This document shows positions 1 through 5,755 of a stretch of 5,755 bases of DNA, piece by piece. Positions within the stretch are counted from its first letter, which is position 1. Each line of letters begins with the position of its first letter. Made by a program: the position numbers and the translations under genes. Origin of the DNA: Bacteroidales bacterium (lineage in GTDB: Bacteria; Bacteroidota; Bacteroidia; Bacteroidales; UBA12481); assembly GCA_028707745.1 (NCBI GenBank), contig JAQWAJ010000135.1, positions 1 to 5,755 of the forward strand, in the 5' to 3' direction. The notes below the pieces were generated by a model that was given only the letters and a program-made list of their open reading frames with translations, had not been told where the DNA came from and did not search any database.

Positions 1-670
1 ACCCATTTCTGTTCGGGCAGATTGCCCGGCAAACATTGTAAACATAAATCTCAGCGCCTCTTCCGTTTATTATTTCGGAGTTCGGTCTGCATTTCTTCTG
101 CGATACCCGGCTATTTCCGATTGCTCCAACCGGGCAGTTGTCAATACATAGATTGCAATTCTCCGTGCACAATTCCCCCGACTGAACTTCATCGGCTTCC
201 AGTTCGGCATCGGTCAGGATGGCCCCCAGTTTGATCATGTTGCCATACTTTGCGTTGCAAAGCAGAGTGTTCCGGCCAATAAGCCCCAACCCTGCATAAT
301 ATCCCAAATGCTTTAACGACAAAATTCCTTTGCCCTCCAGGTTCTCCTCATCCCAGTATTCATAAGGAAATGATGGAATCAGAACGGCTTTTGAACCCTC
401 GTCCTCGATGGCCAGCGACAAATCAAAAGAGATCCGGTTGATTTTTGATACAACCACCTCCTCCAGAATGGTGTATGGAACCTGGCTGCGGGCTTGCAGG
501 GGACCATCCGGCATCCGGCAGGCCAAGACGATGATTGAACGGGTATCTTGATAAACATCTTCCGGACGGTAACCTTCAGGGGCATTCCTCAACCGGTCAA
601 CCGGCGCAATGCCAGAAAGATCTGCCCCAAGAGCTTTGGCCACTTCTTTAACTTTATCTGCTGTGATCAT
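1..670 (-). CDS. QueG-like 4Fe-4S protein (COG1600-type), C-terminus cut by window edge
   Basis: The frame from ATG at 670 stays open to the left edge and gives 223 residues without a stop, so only the C-terminal end is missing. Residues 124-152 (YYAGLGLIGRNTLL, then KYGNMIKLGAILTDAEL) match the conserved core of the epoxyqueuosine reductase (QueG) superfamily. A ferredoxin-like block follows: C168-x3-C172-x2-C175-x3-C179-P, then C194, then C214-x3-C218-P. True QueG uses cobalamin and two 4Fe-4S clusters to reduce epoxyqueuosine in tRNA. This protein lacks the ARGRDYH-like active-site segment I recall for QueG (it has PYTILEEVV near residues 65-73), and its second cluster motif has Tyr211 where QueG usually has a Cys. 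It is therefore better called QueG-like, function unknown, presumably cytoplasmic and redox-active. The start overlaps the hydrolase gene upstream by 17 bases, suggesting translational coupling; no clear ribosome binding site is seen. Confidence 0.85.
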   Translation of the reverse strand, partial: MITADKVKEVAKALGADLSGIAPVDRLRNAPEGYRPEDVYQDTRSIIVLACRMPDGPLQARSQVPYTILEEVVVSKINRISFDLSLAIEDEGSKAVLIPSFPYEYWDEENLEGKGILSLKHLGYYAGLGLIGRNTLLCNAKYGNMIKLGAILTDAELEADEVQSGELCTENCNLCIDNCPVGAIGNSRVSQKKCRPNSEIINGRGAEIYVYNVCRAICPNRNG

Positions 671-1214
671 CTGAATGGATAAATTGGTCCGCAGTCATTA
701 CGGATGCGTAAAAATAGTCCAACGACGCCAGAAAACTGTTCTGAACATCCTGGGCTTTAACCTTCTTCCCAAATATTTCCTGGTCTTTTGTGGCACAGGC
801 ATCTCCGATCAGGATGCAGTTGAACCCGAGATCTTTTGCAGCCCTGACGGTTGCATCCACACACATGTGGGTCATCATCCCGCAGATCACCAGATCAGTT
901 ATTCCGTTGGTTATCAGATAGTCATACAATCCGGTCTCCCTGAAGCTGTTCGGATAGTGTTTAACGATCACTTTTTCCTGCACCTCCGGATTTACCTGCT
1001 GATGAATTTCGGCTCCGGATGTGCCGGGGAGAAAAAAAGTAGCCCCCGGATTCAGGGCAATATGCTGTATATGAATAACTGGCAGGTGATCGGCTCTGAA
1101 CTTTTTCAGGATTAACCCTGCGTTGATACTTGCCTGATCGGAACCCACCAGAGTCATGGCTCCCTTTTCGAAATAATCATTCTGAATGTCGATAATCAAT
1201 AACGCCTTTTGCAT
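654..1214 (-). CDS. Isochorismatase-family cysteine hydrolase
   Basis: This 186-residue protein has the full isochorismatase-like fold signature and usual length. The probable catalytic triad is visible: Asp9 in LLIIDIQNDYF, Lys85 in VIVKHYPNSF, and Cys118 in the nucleophile motif GMMTHMCVDATVR (112-124), which contains the family's cis-peptide region. PGTSGAEIH at 64-71 and the GDACAT segment at 137-142 are also typical. Members hydrolyse amides or vinyl ethers (nicotinamidase, N-carbamoylsarcosine amidase, isochorismatase, ureidoacrylate hydrolase types). The Asp/His/His metal site of nicotinamidases is not evident, so this is probably not PncA, and the substrate cannot be named. It is expected to be cytoplasmic. 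The start lies 11 bases after the preceding acetyltransferase stop, in an A/T-rich stretch with no clear Shine-Dalgarno. Its 3' end overlaps the QueG-like gene by 17 bases. The family call is firm and the exact reaction unknown. Confidence 0.93.
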   Translation of the reverse strand: MQKALLIIDIQNDYFEKGAMTLVGSDQASINAGLILKKFRADHLPVIHIQHIALNPGATFFLPGTSGAEIHQQVNPEVQEKVIVKHYPNSFRETGLYDYLITNGITDLVICGMMTHMCVDATVRAAKDLGFNCILIGDACATKDQEIFGKKVKAQDVQNSFLASLDYFYASVMTADQFIHSDDHSR

Positions 1215-1225
1215 AATATATCTGT

Positions 1226-1711
1226 TTATACACCTGTTTTTTTACTCCGTCGTTCCAATAATACCGTATCTCTCCATTGTCCATCCAATTGTGCGATACT
1301 CTCTCTGATACCGATGATTCTGAAGCCGAATTTTGTATGGAGCCTGAGGGTCGCGATGTTTTCCGGAAAAACGTGCGAATAGAGAGTCCAGACTCCCTCT
1401 TGTTCCGATGAGGCTATGACAGCATTCATAAGTTCAGTTCCGATGCCTTTGCCGAGCGATTCCGTATCAATGTAAACGCTGATCTCAGCAACGCCCTCAT
1501 AAGCCTTTCGCGCCGAAAATGGGGACAAGGCTATCCATCCAAGTATCTGATCACCTTCGGTATAAACAAACCTCGAATGTCGAAGATGTTTGGAATCCCA
1601 TTCGGACCATGAAGGAACACTTGTTTCAAAGGTGGCATTTCGGGTTTCAACCCCCATCTGAAAGATTTCAAGAATTCTGTTGCTAGCCCCCGGAAGCATT
1701 TCCCGTATCAT
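1226..1711 (-). CDS. GNAT N-acetyltransferase, phosphinothricin acetyltransferase-like
   Basis: The 161-residue protein is a full-length GNAT enzyme of the phosphinothricin/methionine-sulfone acetyltransferase (Pat/MnaT) branch, which moves acetyl from acetyl-CoA to a small amine. The branch's N-terminal hallmark VETRNATFET is at 21-30. Motif A, the acetyl-CoA pyrophosphate loop, is ISVYIDTESLGKGIGTEL at 77-94, with SLGKGIG where most relatives have RGxGIG. The C-terminal signature NIATLRLHTKFGF is at 118-130, and WRDTVLLER at 146-154 corresponds to the usual W-x-D-x-V-LLER ending. The ATG at 1711 places Ile-Arg at residues 2-3, as relatives do, so this start is preferred. The gene begins 11 bases after the FucI-like stop and ends 11 bases before the hydrolase start, consistent with one mRNA. 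The natural substrate is unknown; names of this family often overstate a link to herbicide resistance, and an amino acid analogue or another small amine is more likely. Confidence 0.92.
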   Translation of the reverse strand: MIREMLPGASNRILEIFQMGVETRNATFETSVPSWSEWDSKHLRHSRFVYTEGDQILGWIALSPFSARKAYEGVAEISVYIDTESLGKGIGTELMNAVIASSEQEGVWTLYSHVFPENIATLRLHTKFGFRIIGIRESIAQLDGQWRDTVLLERRSKKTGV

Positions 1712-1722
1712 ATCCGTACAAA

Positions 1723-2904
1723 TTAATAGTTACTGATGATCTGAATATCAATGCTCAGAAGCATACAGGCCAGTTGCAATAAATCCCTGCAATCGCCCGG
1801 GAAAATGAGATGATGGTTGCCGAGTGGTTTTTCCCGAAGCATTTTTACGTGATCTCCCGAGAGTTTTACCTCGATCTGGGTACGACAGGCACTGTCTGAT
1901 TTTGGACGGCCGGTTATGTTTCCGGTGGCCAGGAACGCTTTGCTCAGCTTGTTATCGAAGCGGAAAATGGTAACTGCAGCTTCTTTAAAATCACCGGCAA
2001 TAGCGGTGCCTTTGCCGGTTTCGAAATGCGTTTTCACCGAATACCCCGAAACCAAACCGGGAGCGATGGTACAATGGGAAAACAGGCATGCGTCATCAGT
2101 TACTTTATTCGTATTGGCAATCCAGGGAACGACACCGGTGAGTTCCTTGCAAAGCATCATGGCTACAATGGCTGTCAGATCGCCTTCACAACCGGCTGGA
2201 ATCCCTTCGTTATTGAATTTTGCCAGCGGCAAACAGGCTGTCACGCTCTCTTTTTGTACCAGCGGAAAGCACTCCACCGTAATCGCATCCAGATTCTGTT
2301 TGCGGATAGTGTCGGCAAACATTTCATGTACCTGTGCGGTCTCCGTAAGATCGAAATGCTTTTCACCTGAAAAGGTATCGAGAAACGCGCCGGAGGCTTC
2401 AAACCCAGAATAGTGAGGCAATTGGTTCCAGGGTATTTCGATAAGCTCAATGCCGAGTTTTGCTTTCAGAACATCGGCCGGAATCGACGAGGCAATCAGC
2501 CAGTCGGATACCTGTCCGATCAGTCCGAGCCGCTTCCCCTGCAGATTTTTCAACGCCTGTTTTGCGGTTTGGTAATCCTTAAGCACGACAGCGGTTCCGG
2601 CATCCTCCTCATCCAGCAGCATCGACGGAATATCCCGATTGTTCAGCCAGGCCTTGACTTCAGTAACCGAAGCATAGGAATTGTCGTGACGTGATCCGAT
2701 CAGGATATAAAAATTATTTGCTGAAATCTGTTCCAGGGCAAATTTCTCAGAACCTCCGGTCAGGAAAAAAAGTACATCGGGATTGCTGTCGGTGAGCTCA
2801 AATTCTCCGGATGGAATTAATTGCTCCATCCGCTTATCTGCATTTTTAAAATGGATATCCGGGTTGGGAATGGAGGCTAACAGTTTTATTTTGAGCGTTT
2901 TCAT
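1723..2904 (-). CDS. Short L-fucose isomerase-like protein (COG2407-type)
   Basis: The protein is 393 residues from ATG at 2904. An in-frame ATG at 2952 would add 16 residues (MAQLRLRPGR...) read from inside the upstream coding end. The 2904 start is preferred: it makes an ATGA overlap with the upstream stop, is preceded by AGGAAG at an 8-base spacing (2913-2918), and yields a normal beta-strand opening (MKTLKIKLLASIP). The C-terminal half resembles L-fucose isomerase: CEGDLTAIVAMMLCKELTG at 239-257, then NTNKVTDDACLFSHCTIAP at 264-282, then GNHHLIFPGDCRDLLQLA at 362-379. Against E. coli FucI as I recall it (about 590 residues), Glu240 falls at the metal ligand Glu337 and His364 at His528, but Asn264 falls at Asp361. 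The protein is also about 200 residues shorter. It may be a cytoplasmic aldose/ketose isomerase with altered metal binding, or a relative with another role. Confidence 0.85.
   Translation of the reverse strand: MKTLKIKLLASIPNPDIHFKNADKRMEQLIPSGEFELTDSNPDVLFFLTGGSEKFALEQISANNFYILIGSRHDNSYASVTEVKAWLNNRDIPSMLLDEEDAGTAVVLKDYQTAKQALKNLQGKRLGLIGQVSDWLIASSIPADVLKAKLGIELIEIPWNQLPHYSGFEASGAFLDTFSGEKHFDLTETAQVHEMFADTIRKQNLDAITVECFPLVQKESVTACLPLAKFNNEGIPAGCEGDLTAIVAMMLCKELTGVVPWIANTNKVTDDACLFSHCTIAPGLVSGYSVKTHFETGKGTAIAGDFKEAAVTIFRFDNKLSKAFLATGNITGRPKSDSACRTQIEVKLSGDHVKMLREKPLGNHHLIFPGDCRDLLQLACMLLSIDIQIISNY
2901..2904 (-). other. ATGA stop/start overlap between SSAT-like GNAT and FucI-like genes
   Basis: On the minus strand the bases ATGA hold both the start ATG (2904-2902) of the FucI-like gene and the stop TGA (2903-2901) of the acetyltransferase gene. 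This classic four-base overlap supports translational coupling and roughly equal production of the two proteins. The AGGAAG at 2918-2913, inside the end of the upstream gene, sits at a suitable distance to act as a ribosome binding site, although it may simply be coding sequence. Confidence 0.8.
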
Positions 2905-3365
2905 ACCCTGAACTTCCTGATTCCTTCCCGGTCGAAGTCGCAATTGAGCCATTGATCCTCAATGGTTGCCCCATATTTTTCATACATCCCGATAGCTGGC
3001 TGATTCCAATCTAAAACCTGCCACCTGACCCGGTTACACTGTTCTTCGCGGGCGATTTCAAAAATCTTTTCCAACAGGGCTGTCCCGATCTTTTGCTTGC
3101 GATACTCAGGCTTTATATATAAATCGTCGAGATATAACGACTTACCGACCCAGGTAAAATAAGCAAAGAAATAGAGCGCCATTCCAACGATTTCGTGGGT
3201 TTCGGTTTCCGCTACCAGACATCGGAACAGCTCTTTTTCACGCTTCATCTGTTCCACCGAATTGGTAACTTGCTCTGGCGCTTTCTCAAATTCCGCCAAC
3301 TCGCTGATCAATGCAAAAATGGCAGGGAAATCCCCTTCTTCAGCTCTTCGGATCGTAATCTTCAT
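2901..3365 (-). CDS. GNAT N-acetyltransferase, SSAT/diamine acetyltransferase-like
   Basis: This complete 154-residue GNAT protein resembles the spermidine/spermine (SSAT) and thialysine N-acetyltransferase branch, which acetylates primary amines of polyamines or lysine analogues with acetyl-CoA. The opening IRRAEEGDFPAIFALISELA (5-24) is the usual first strand and helix. The branch-typical segment YFFAYFTWVGKSLYLDDLY occupies 65-83, followed by the acetyl-CoA loop PEYRKQKIGTALL at 86-98; the common RGxGIG is RKQKIG here. WQVLDWNQPAIGMYEKYGA at 115-133 is the conserved C-terminal motif, with Tyr128 at the likely general-acid position. It starts after a 54-base spacer behind the lipoprotein gene, with an A/T-rich leader and no Shine-Dalgarno. 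Its TGA stop overlaps the next start as ATGA, indicating translational coupling. The family is clear, but the polyamine substrate is only inferred. Confidence 0.92.
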   Translation of the reverse strand: MKITIRRAEEGDFPAIFALISELAEFEKAPEQVTNSVEQMKREKELFRCLVAETETHEIVGMALYFFAYFTWVGKSLYLDDLYIKPEYRKQKIGTALLEKIFEIAREEQCNRVRWQVLDWNQPAIGMYEKYGATIEDQWLNCDFDREGIRKFRV

Positions 3366-3419
3366 TACAAAAAGTTTAAAACAGGATAAAGATCTTAAAA
3401 ATTTCCCTCGATAGCGCTG
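3366..3419 (-). other. 54-base intergenic spacer, the only sizeable gap in the cluster
   Basis: The spacer separates the BMP lipoprotein gene from the SSAT-like acetyltransferase gene. Read on the minus strand it is A/T-rich towards the acetyltransferase start and contains the small palindromes AGCGCT and AAGATCTT. Neither is long enough to call a terminator hairpin. TAAACTTTTTG just before the ATG only loosely resembles the Bacteroidota -7 element TAnnTTTG, and no TTTG -33 element sits at the right distance. A weak internal promoter or an mRNA processing site is possible but unproven. Confidence 0.35.
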
Positions 3420-4445
3420 TCATTCCCCCCAGCCAGTCGATATGCTACCATCTATGATTCCGACTTTGATGTTCTCAATGGCACTCTTCACACTATCGGG
3501 AATTTGCTGCTCAAAGTTGTGGTATGGGGCCATCTGAACACCATTGTTGCTGAGGTTACCAGTATAAATTCCGCCACCGCTGAAATGGTTTTCCATAAAG
3601 GCTTTCACTACGGCATAGATCGCATTGTCGAGACGCTTCATGGCTGACGAGAGTATTGCCTCCGAAGCCTCCGGGATCGAAACCGCTTGGTCGACATCTA
3701 CTCCGATACCCCATTTCCCGCGCTCGCCTGCCCGGATCAATGCACCGTTACCAGTTTGTCCGCCAACCCCGAACACCACATTCGCCCCCAGGTTAATGAG
3801 ACTGTCGGCAACCTGCCCGCCTAAACAGGAATCGATAAAGGTCCCGGTATACTTGCCGTATTGGGCTACACTCTTTTGATATTCATCATTGAACCGGTCC
3901 ACCCCTTTCAGATAGGGCTCGACAAGCTGCCTGGTTTGGCCAACCTCCAGGGCACCCACATAACCCACGGCCGGATTCTCACTGCTGTGAGTGAGTGCCC
4001 ACCACGCTGACAAATAACCAAGCGGATAGGAAACTTCATCCACCTCAAAAAGAATGCTCATGGAATTGGATTGCTTTTCTGATAATTCAGCATCAACCAG
4101 CACAAAGTCGGTATCCGGAAATTCTTTGGCAGCCTCCACAACGGCATCGTTCCACATATATCCGACGGCAATGACCAGATCGAAATTCTGTTCGCCGTAA
4201 TACTCAAGCCTTTTCAGATAGTTGGTCGTGGTGGTGTCAACATCGTATTGACATTCGATACCGAAATCGGTTTTCGATTGCTCGAGACCCGCTTTGCAAC
4301 TTTGCAGAAAGGCCTGGTCATCGAAAGTAATTCCCTGAGCCAGCATCGCCACACGGGTAACAGATTCCCCAGTTTTATCACAGGAGGTGACAACCGGCAA
4401 AATTGCAATTGCCAACAAAAAAACAATACTCTTCAGATTTTTCAT
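3420..4445 (-). CDS. BMP/PnrA-family substrate-binding lipoprotein
   Basis: This 341-residue protein belongs to the basic membrane protein (BMP, Med/PnrA/BmpA) family, whose characterised members bind nucleosides and feed ABC importers. A lipoprotein signal is present: MKNLK, a hydrophobic stretch at 7-19, and lipobox VTSC with Cys22. The residues after Cys22 are Asp-Lys-Thr, without the acidic/serine export signal of many surface lipoproteins in Bacteroidota, so periplasmic anchoring is more likely. BMP landmarks follow in order: GITFDDQAF at 38-46, VGYMWNDAV at 94-102, FVLVDA at 114-119, SILFEVDEVSYPLGYLSAWWA at 130-150, VGYVGALEVGQ at 160-170, FGVGGQTGNGA at 225-235, and GVDVDQ at 248-253 with ILSSAMKRLDNAIYAVV at 264-280. 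The start follows the oxidoreductase gene after TGA-TAA, in the same frame. No ABC permease or ATPase gene lies in the window, so its partner must be elsewhere, or it acts as a sensor or scavenger. Confidence 0.93.
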   Translation of the reverse strand: MKNLKSIVFLLAIAILPVVTSCDKTGESVTRVAMLAQGITFDDQAFLQSCKAGLEQSKTDFGIECQYDVDTTTTNYLKRLEYYGEQNFDLVIAVGYMWNDAVVEAAKEFPDTDFVLVDAELSEKQSNSMSILFEVDEVSYPLGYLSAWWALTHSSENPAVGYVGALEVGQTRQLVEPYLKGVDRFNDEYQKSVAQYGKYTGTFIDSCLGGQVADSLINLGANVVFGVGGQTGNGALIRAGERGKWGIGVDVDQAVSIPEASEAILSSAMKRLDNAIYAVVKAFMENHFSGGGIYTGNLSNNGVQMAPYHNFEQQIPDSVKSAIENIKVGIIDGSISTGWGE

Positions 4446-4448
4446 TTA

Positions 4449-5755
4449 TCAATTTTGTTTTTCTAAAACCTGCCCACTTTCCAGAAGCCTGGCCTTAATC
4501 TCTGTATAAGTCAGATCGTGAATTCCTACTTTTTTATTTAATGCCATTCCTGCAACTATTCCGGCACTCTGCCCCAGAATCATGAATACGGGTTCCATCC
4601 GGATTGACCCAAATGCAATGTGTGAAGAGGAAACCGCCAGCGTGACCAACAAGTTTGAACACTCTTCTTTTTTCGGCAAAATGGCACCCAATGAGATTTT
4701 ATAGGGCGTTTTAGGGTGTATCCCGATATCCCCTTCGTTTTGCACGTAACCCTCAGTAGTGATGTATCGCTGAATGTTGTGCGAATCCATTGTATAAGAA
4801 CCCATTCCGATTGGATCTGCAACCGGATTTACCCCCTGTATCTCATTCTCGGTCATCACGGTCTGCCCGATCATCCTCCGTGCTTCCCTCACATAAATCT
4901 GATAGGGCCAGTTGCCATTGTCGGCAAATTCGTCTTTTGCAAGGCCCCATGTTTTCATCTTCGATTGCACATCTTTCGGCACGCGCGGGTCATTGGCAAT
5001 AAAATAGAGCCAGCCTTGCTGATATTTCTGATGTGCATCAATGATTTCTTTCCTCCGTTCATACGACGCTTCAGGGTAATCATAATTCATCCCGATATAA
5101 TCGAAACTGATCGGACCGTGATTGTTAACATCGGTTTTCAGGTTGGGAATCGGATCGAATTTCTCGAAAGTCTCCCTCCACCCCGAATTGAAAACCCTCA
5201 GCAACAATTCATATTGCGCGGGATCATAGTCTTCAGGCTTTTCAAATGGAACCCGATTCTTGTCATTGGTAGTCAGGCACATCCGATAACAATAGGCCTG
5301 AACCTTTTTGTCACCGTCACCCCTGTCCCCGGGTTTTTCGCCCGATATGCCCCGCAGGATACCGCTCGCCGGATCTCCGGGAATCACATACGGACTGATA
5401 TTTAACTTGCCAAAATTATGCCCATGATGAAAAACATTGGGCTGTACGCCGTTCCACTTTTCAAGGTATACGCTGTTGGATTCCCGACCCACGGTATAAT
5501 GCACGCCTGCCGCAGCCATCAGGTCTCCTTCGTAAGTTCCGTCTATAAAAATGGATCCCTGGTAAACCTGCCCGCTCAAAGCTTTGATCGACTGAATTTT
5601 ACCGTTTTTCAGTTTCACCCCTTTGCTCCGGTCGAGCCGCTCATTACGGTAAACCCTGATAGTGAATTCCTTAACAAAATCCTCAAATACTTGCTCGGCA
5701 ATATGGGGCTCAAAGATCCACATGGTGGAGTTGGCGGTGTCCATAGCAATGGTAC
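4449..5755 (-). CDS. FAD-dependent oxidoreductase (PF12831-type), N-terminus cut by window edge
   Basis: The frame is open from the right edge to TGA at 4451-4449 and gives 434 complete codons; the ATG at 5744 is internal, not the start. The cut-off part should hold the N-terminal GxGxxG FAD-binding motif. Numbered from that internal Met, family motifs are: MWIFEPHIAEQVFEDFV (8-24), SIFIDGTYEGDLMAAAGV (64-81), VGRES (85-89), VREARRMIG (285-293), DSHNIQRY (320-327), ISLGAILPKKEECSNLLV (350-367), and the FAD-binding C-terminal block SSHIAFGSIRMEPVFMILG (373-391) with QSAGIVAGMAL (392-402). Such proteins are common in Bacteroidota and Planctomycetota, often near carbohydrate genes, but their reactions are mostly unassigned. 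Whether it is exported cannot be judged without the N-terminus. It ends three bases before the lipoprotein start, so the two are very probably cotranscribed. Confidence 0.93.
   Translation of the reverse strand, partial: TIAMDTANSTMWIFEPHIAEQVFEDFVKEFTIRVYRNERLDRSKGVKLKNGKIQSIKALSGQVYQGSIFIDGTYEGDLMAAAGVHYTVGRESNSVYLEKWNGVQPNVFHHGHNFGKLNISPYVIPGDPASGILRGISGEKPGDRGDGDKKVQAYCYRMCLTTNDKNRVPFEKPEDYDPAQYELLLRVFNSGWRETFEKFDPIPNLKTDVNNHGPISFDYIGMNYDYPEASYERRKEIIDAHQKYQQGWLYFIANDPRVPKDVQSKMKTWGLAKDEFADNGNWPYQIYVREARRMIGQTVMTENEIQGVNPVADPIGMGSYTMDSHNIQRYITTEGYVQNEGDIGIHPKTPYKISLGAILPKKEECSNLLVTLAVSSSHIAFGSIRMEPVFMILGQSAGIVAGMALNKKVGIHDLTYTEIKARLLESGQVLEKQN

Noticed and set aside
379..585. A 68-codon minus-strand frame starting with ATG inside the QueG-like gene.
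   Set aside because: It is in a different frame from the QueG-like protein, which runs unbroken through this stretch with conserved motifs downstream.
675..1115. A 146-codon plus-strand frame opposite the isochorismatase-family gene.
   Set aside because: It is antisense to a gene with an intact catalytic triad, and its translation resembles no known protein.
1712..1735. TTAATTTG before the Pat-like acetyltransferase start, similar to the Bacteroidota -7 element TAnnTTTG.
   Set aside because: It has one mismatch in a core position, no TTTG -33 element at the proper distance, and sits in an 11-base gap overlapping the upstream gene's end, so chance is the simpler explanation.
1916..2413. A 165-codon plus-strand frame, with another at 2026-2370, opposite the FucI-like gene.
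   Set aside because: Both are antisense to a coding region with clear motifs, overlap each other in different frames, and show no family resemblance.
3381..3419. Possible terminator from the palindromes AGCGCT and AAGATCTT after the lipoprotein gene.
   Set aside because: The stems are only 3-4 pairs with no loop, and the T-run does not follow a G/C-rich hairpin.
4716..5405. A 229-codon open frame on the plus strand opposite the FAD oxidoreductase gene.
   Set aside because: It lies wholly antisense to a gene with strong family motifs, its translation is rich in Ile, His and Pro with no recognisable domain, and it has no convincing start signal. It is best explained by codon bias of the real gene.

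Overview
The window is about 47% GC and holds seven genes, all on the minus strand, packed as one probable operon read from right to left. Family content points to a Bacteroidota-type bacterium, probably Bacteroidales-like: a PF12831-type FAD oxidoreductase, a lipoprotein with a type II signal, mostly weak or absent Shine-Dalgarno sequences, and A/T-rich stretches just before starts. This is inference from style; no rRNA or other phylogenetic marker is present.

Layout in transcription order: (1) the C-terminal part of an FAD-dependent oxidoreductase running off the right edge (5755-4449); (2) a BMP/PnrA-type substrate-binding lipoprotein (4445-3420), whose start codon directly follows two in-frame stop codons of gene 1; (3) after a 54-base spacer, an SSAT-like GNAT acetyltransferase (3365-2901); (4) a short L-fucose isomerase-like protein (2904-1723), joined to gene 3 by an ATGA overlap; (5) a phosphinothricin-acetyltransferase-like GNAT (1711-1226); (6) an isochorismatase-family cysteine hydrolase (1214-654); (7) a QueG-like iron-sulfur protein (670 to the left edge), overlapping gene 6 by 17 bases. 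Gaps are otherwise 3 or 11 bases. No RNA gene, mobile element, CRISPR array, long repeat or convincing terminator was seen, and no stretch over 300 bases lacks a gene.

How the genes work together is not known. The set reads as uptake or sensing of a small polar compound (BMP lipoprotein) plus modifying enzymes: a redox flavoprotein, a sugar-isomerase-fold protein, two N-acetyltransferases, an amide or ester hydrolase and an Fe-S reductase-like protein. This would suit catabolism or salvage of an uncommon sugar, nucleoside or amine, but the sequence does not name the substrate. The oddest members are the FucI-like protein, where an Asn sits at the place of a canonical metal-binding Asp, and the QueG-like protein, which lacks features of true epoxyqueuosine reductase. 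No clearly new defence or mobile system is visible.
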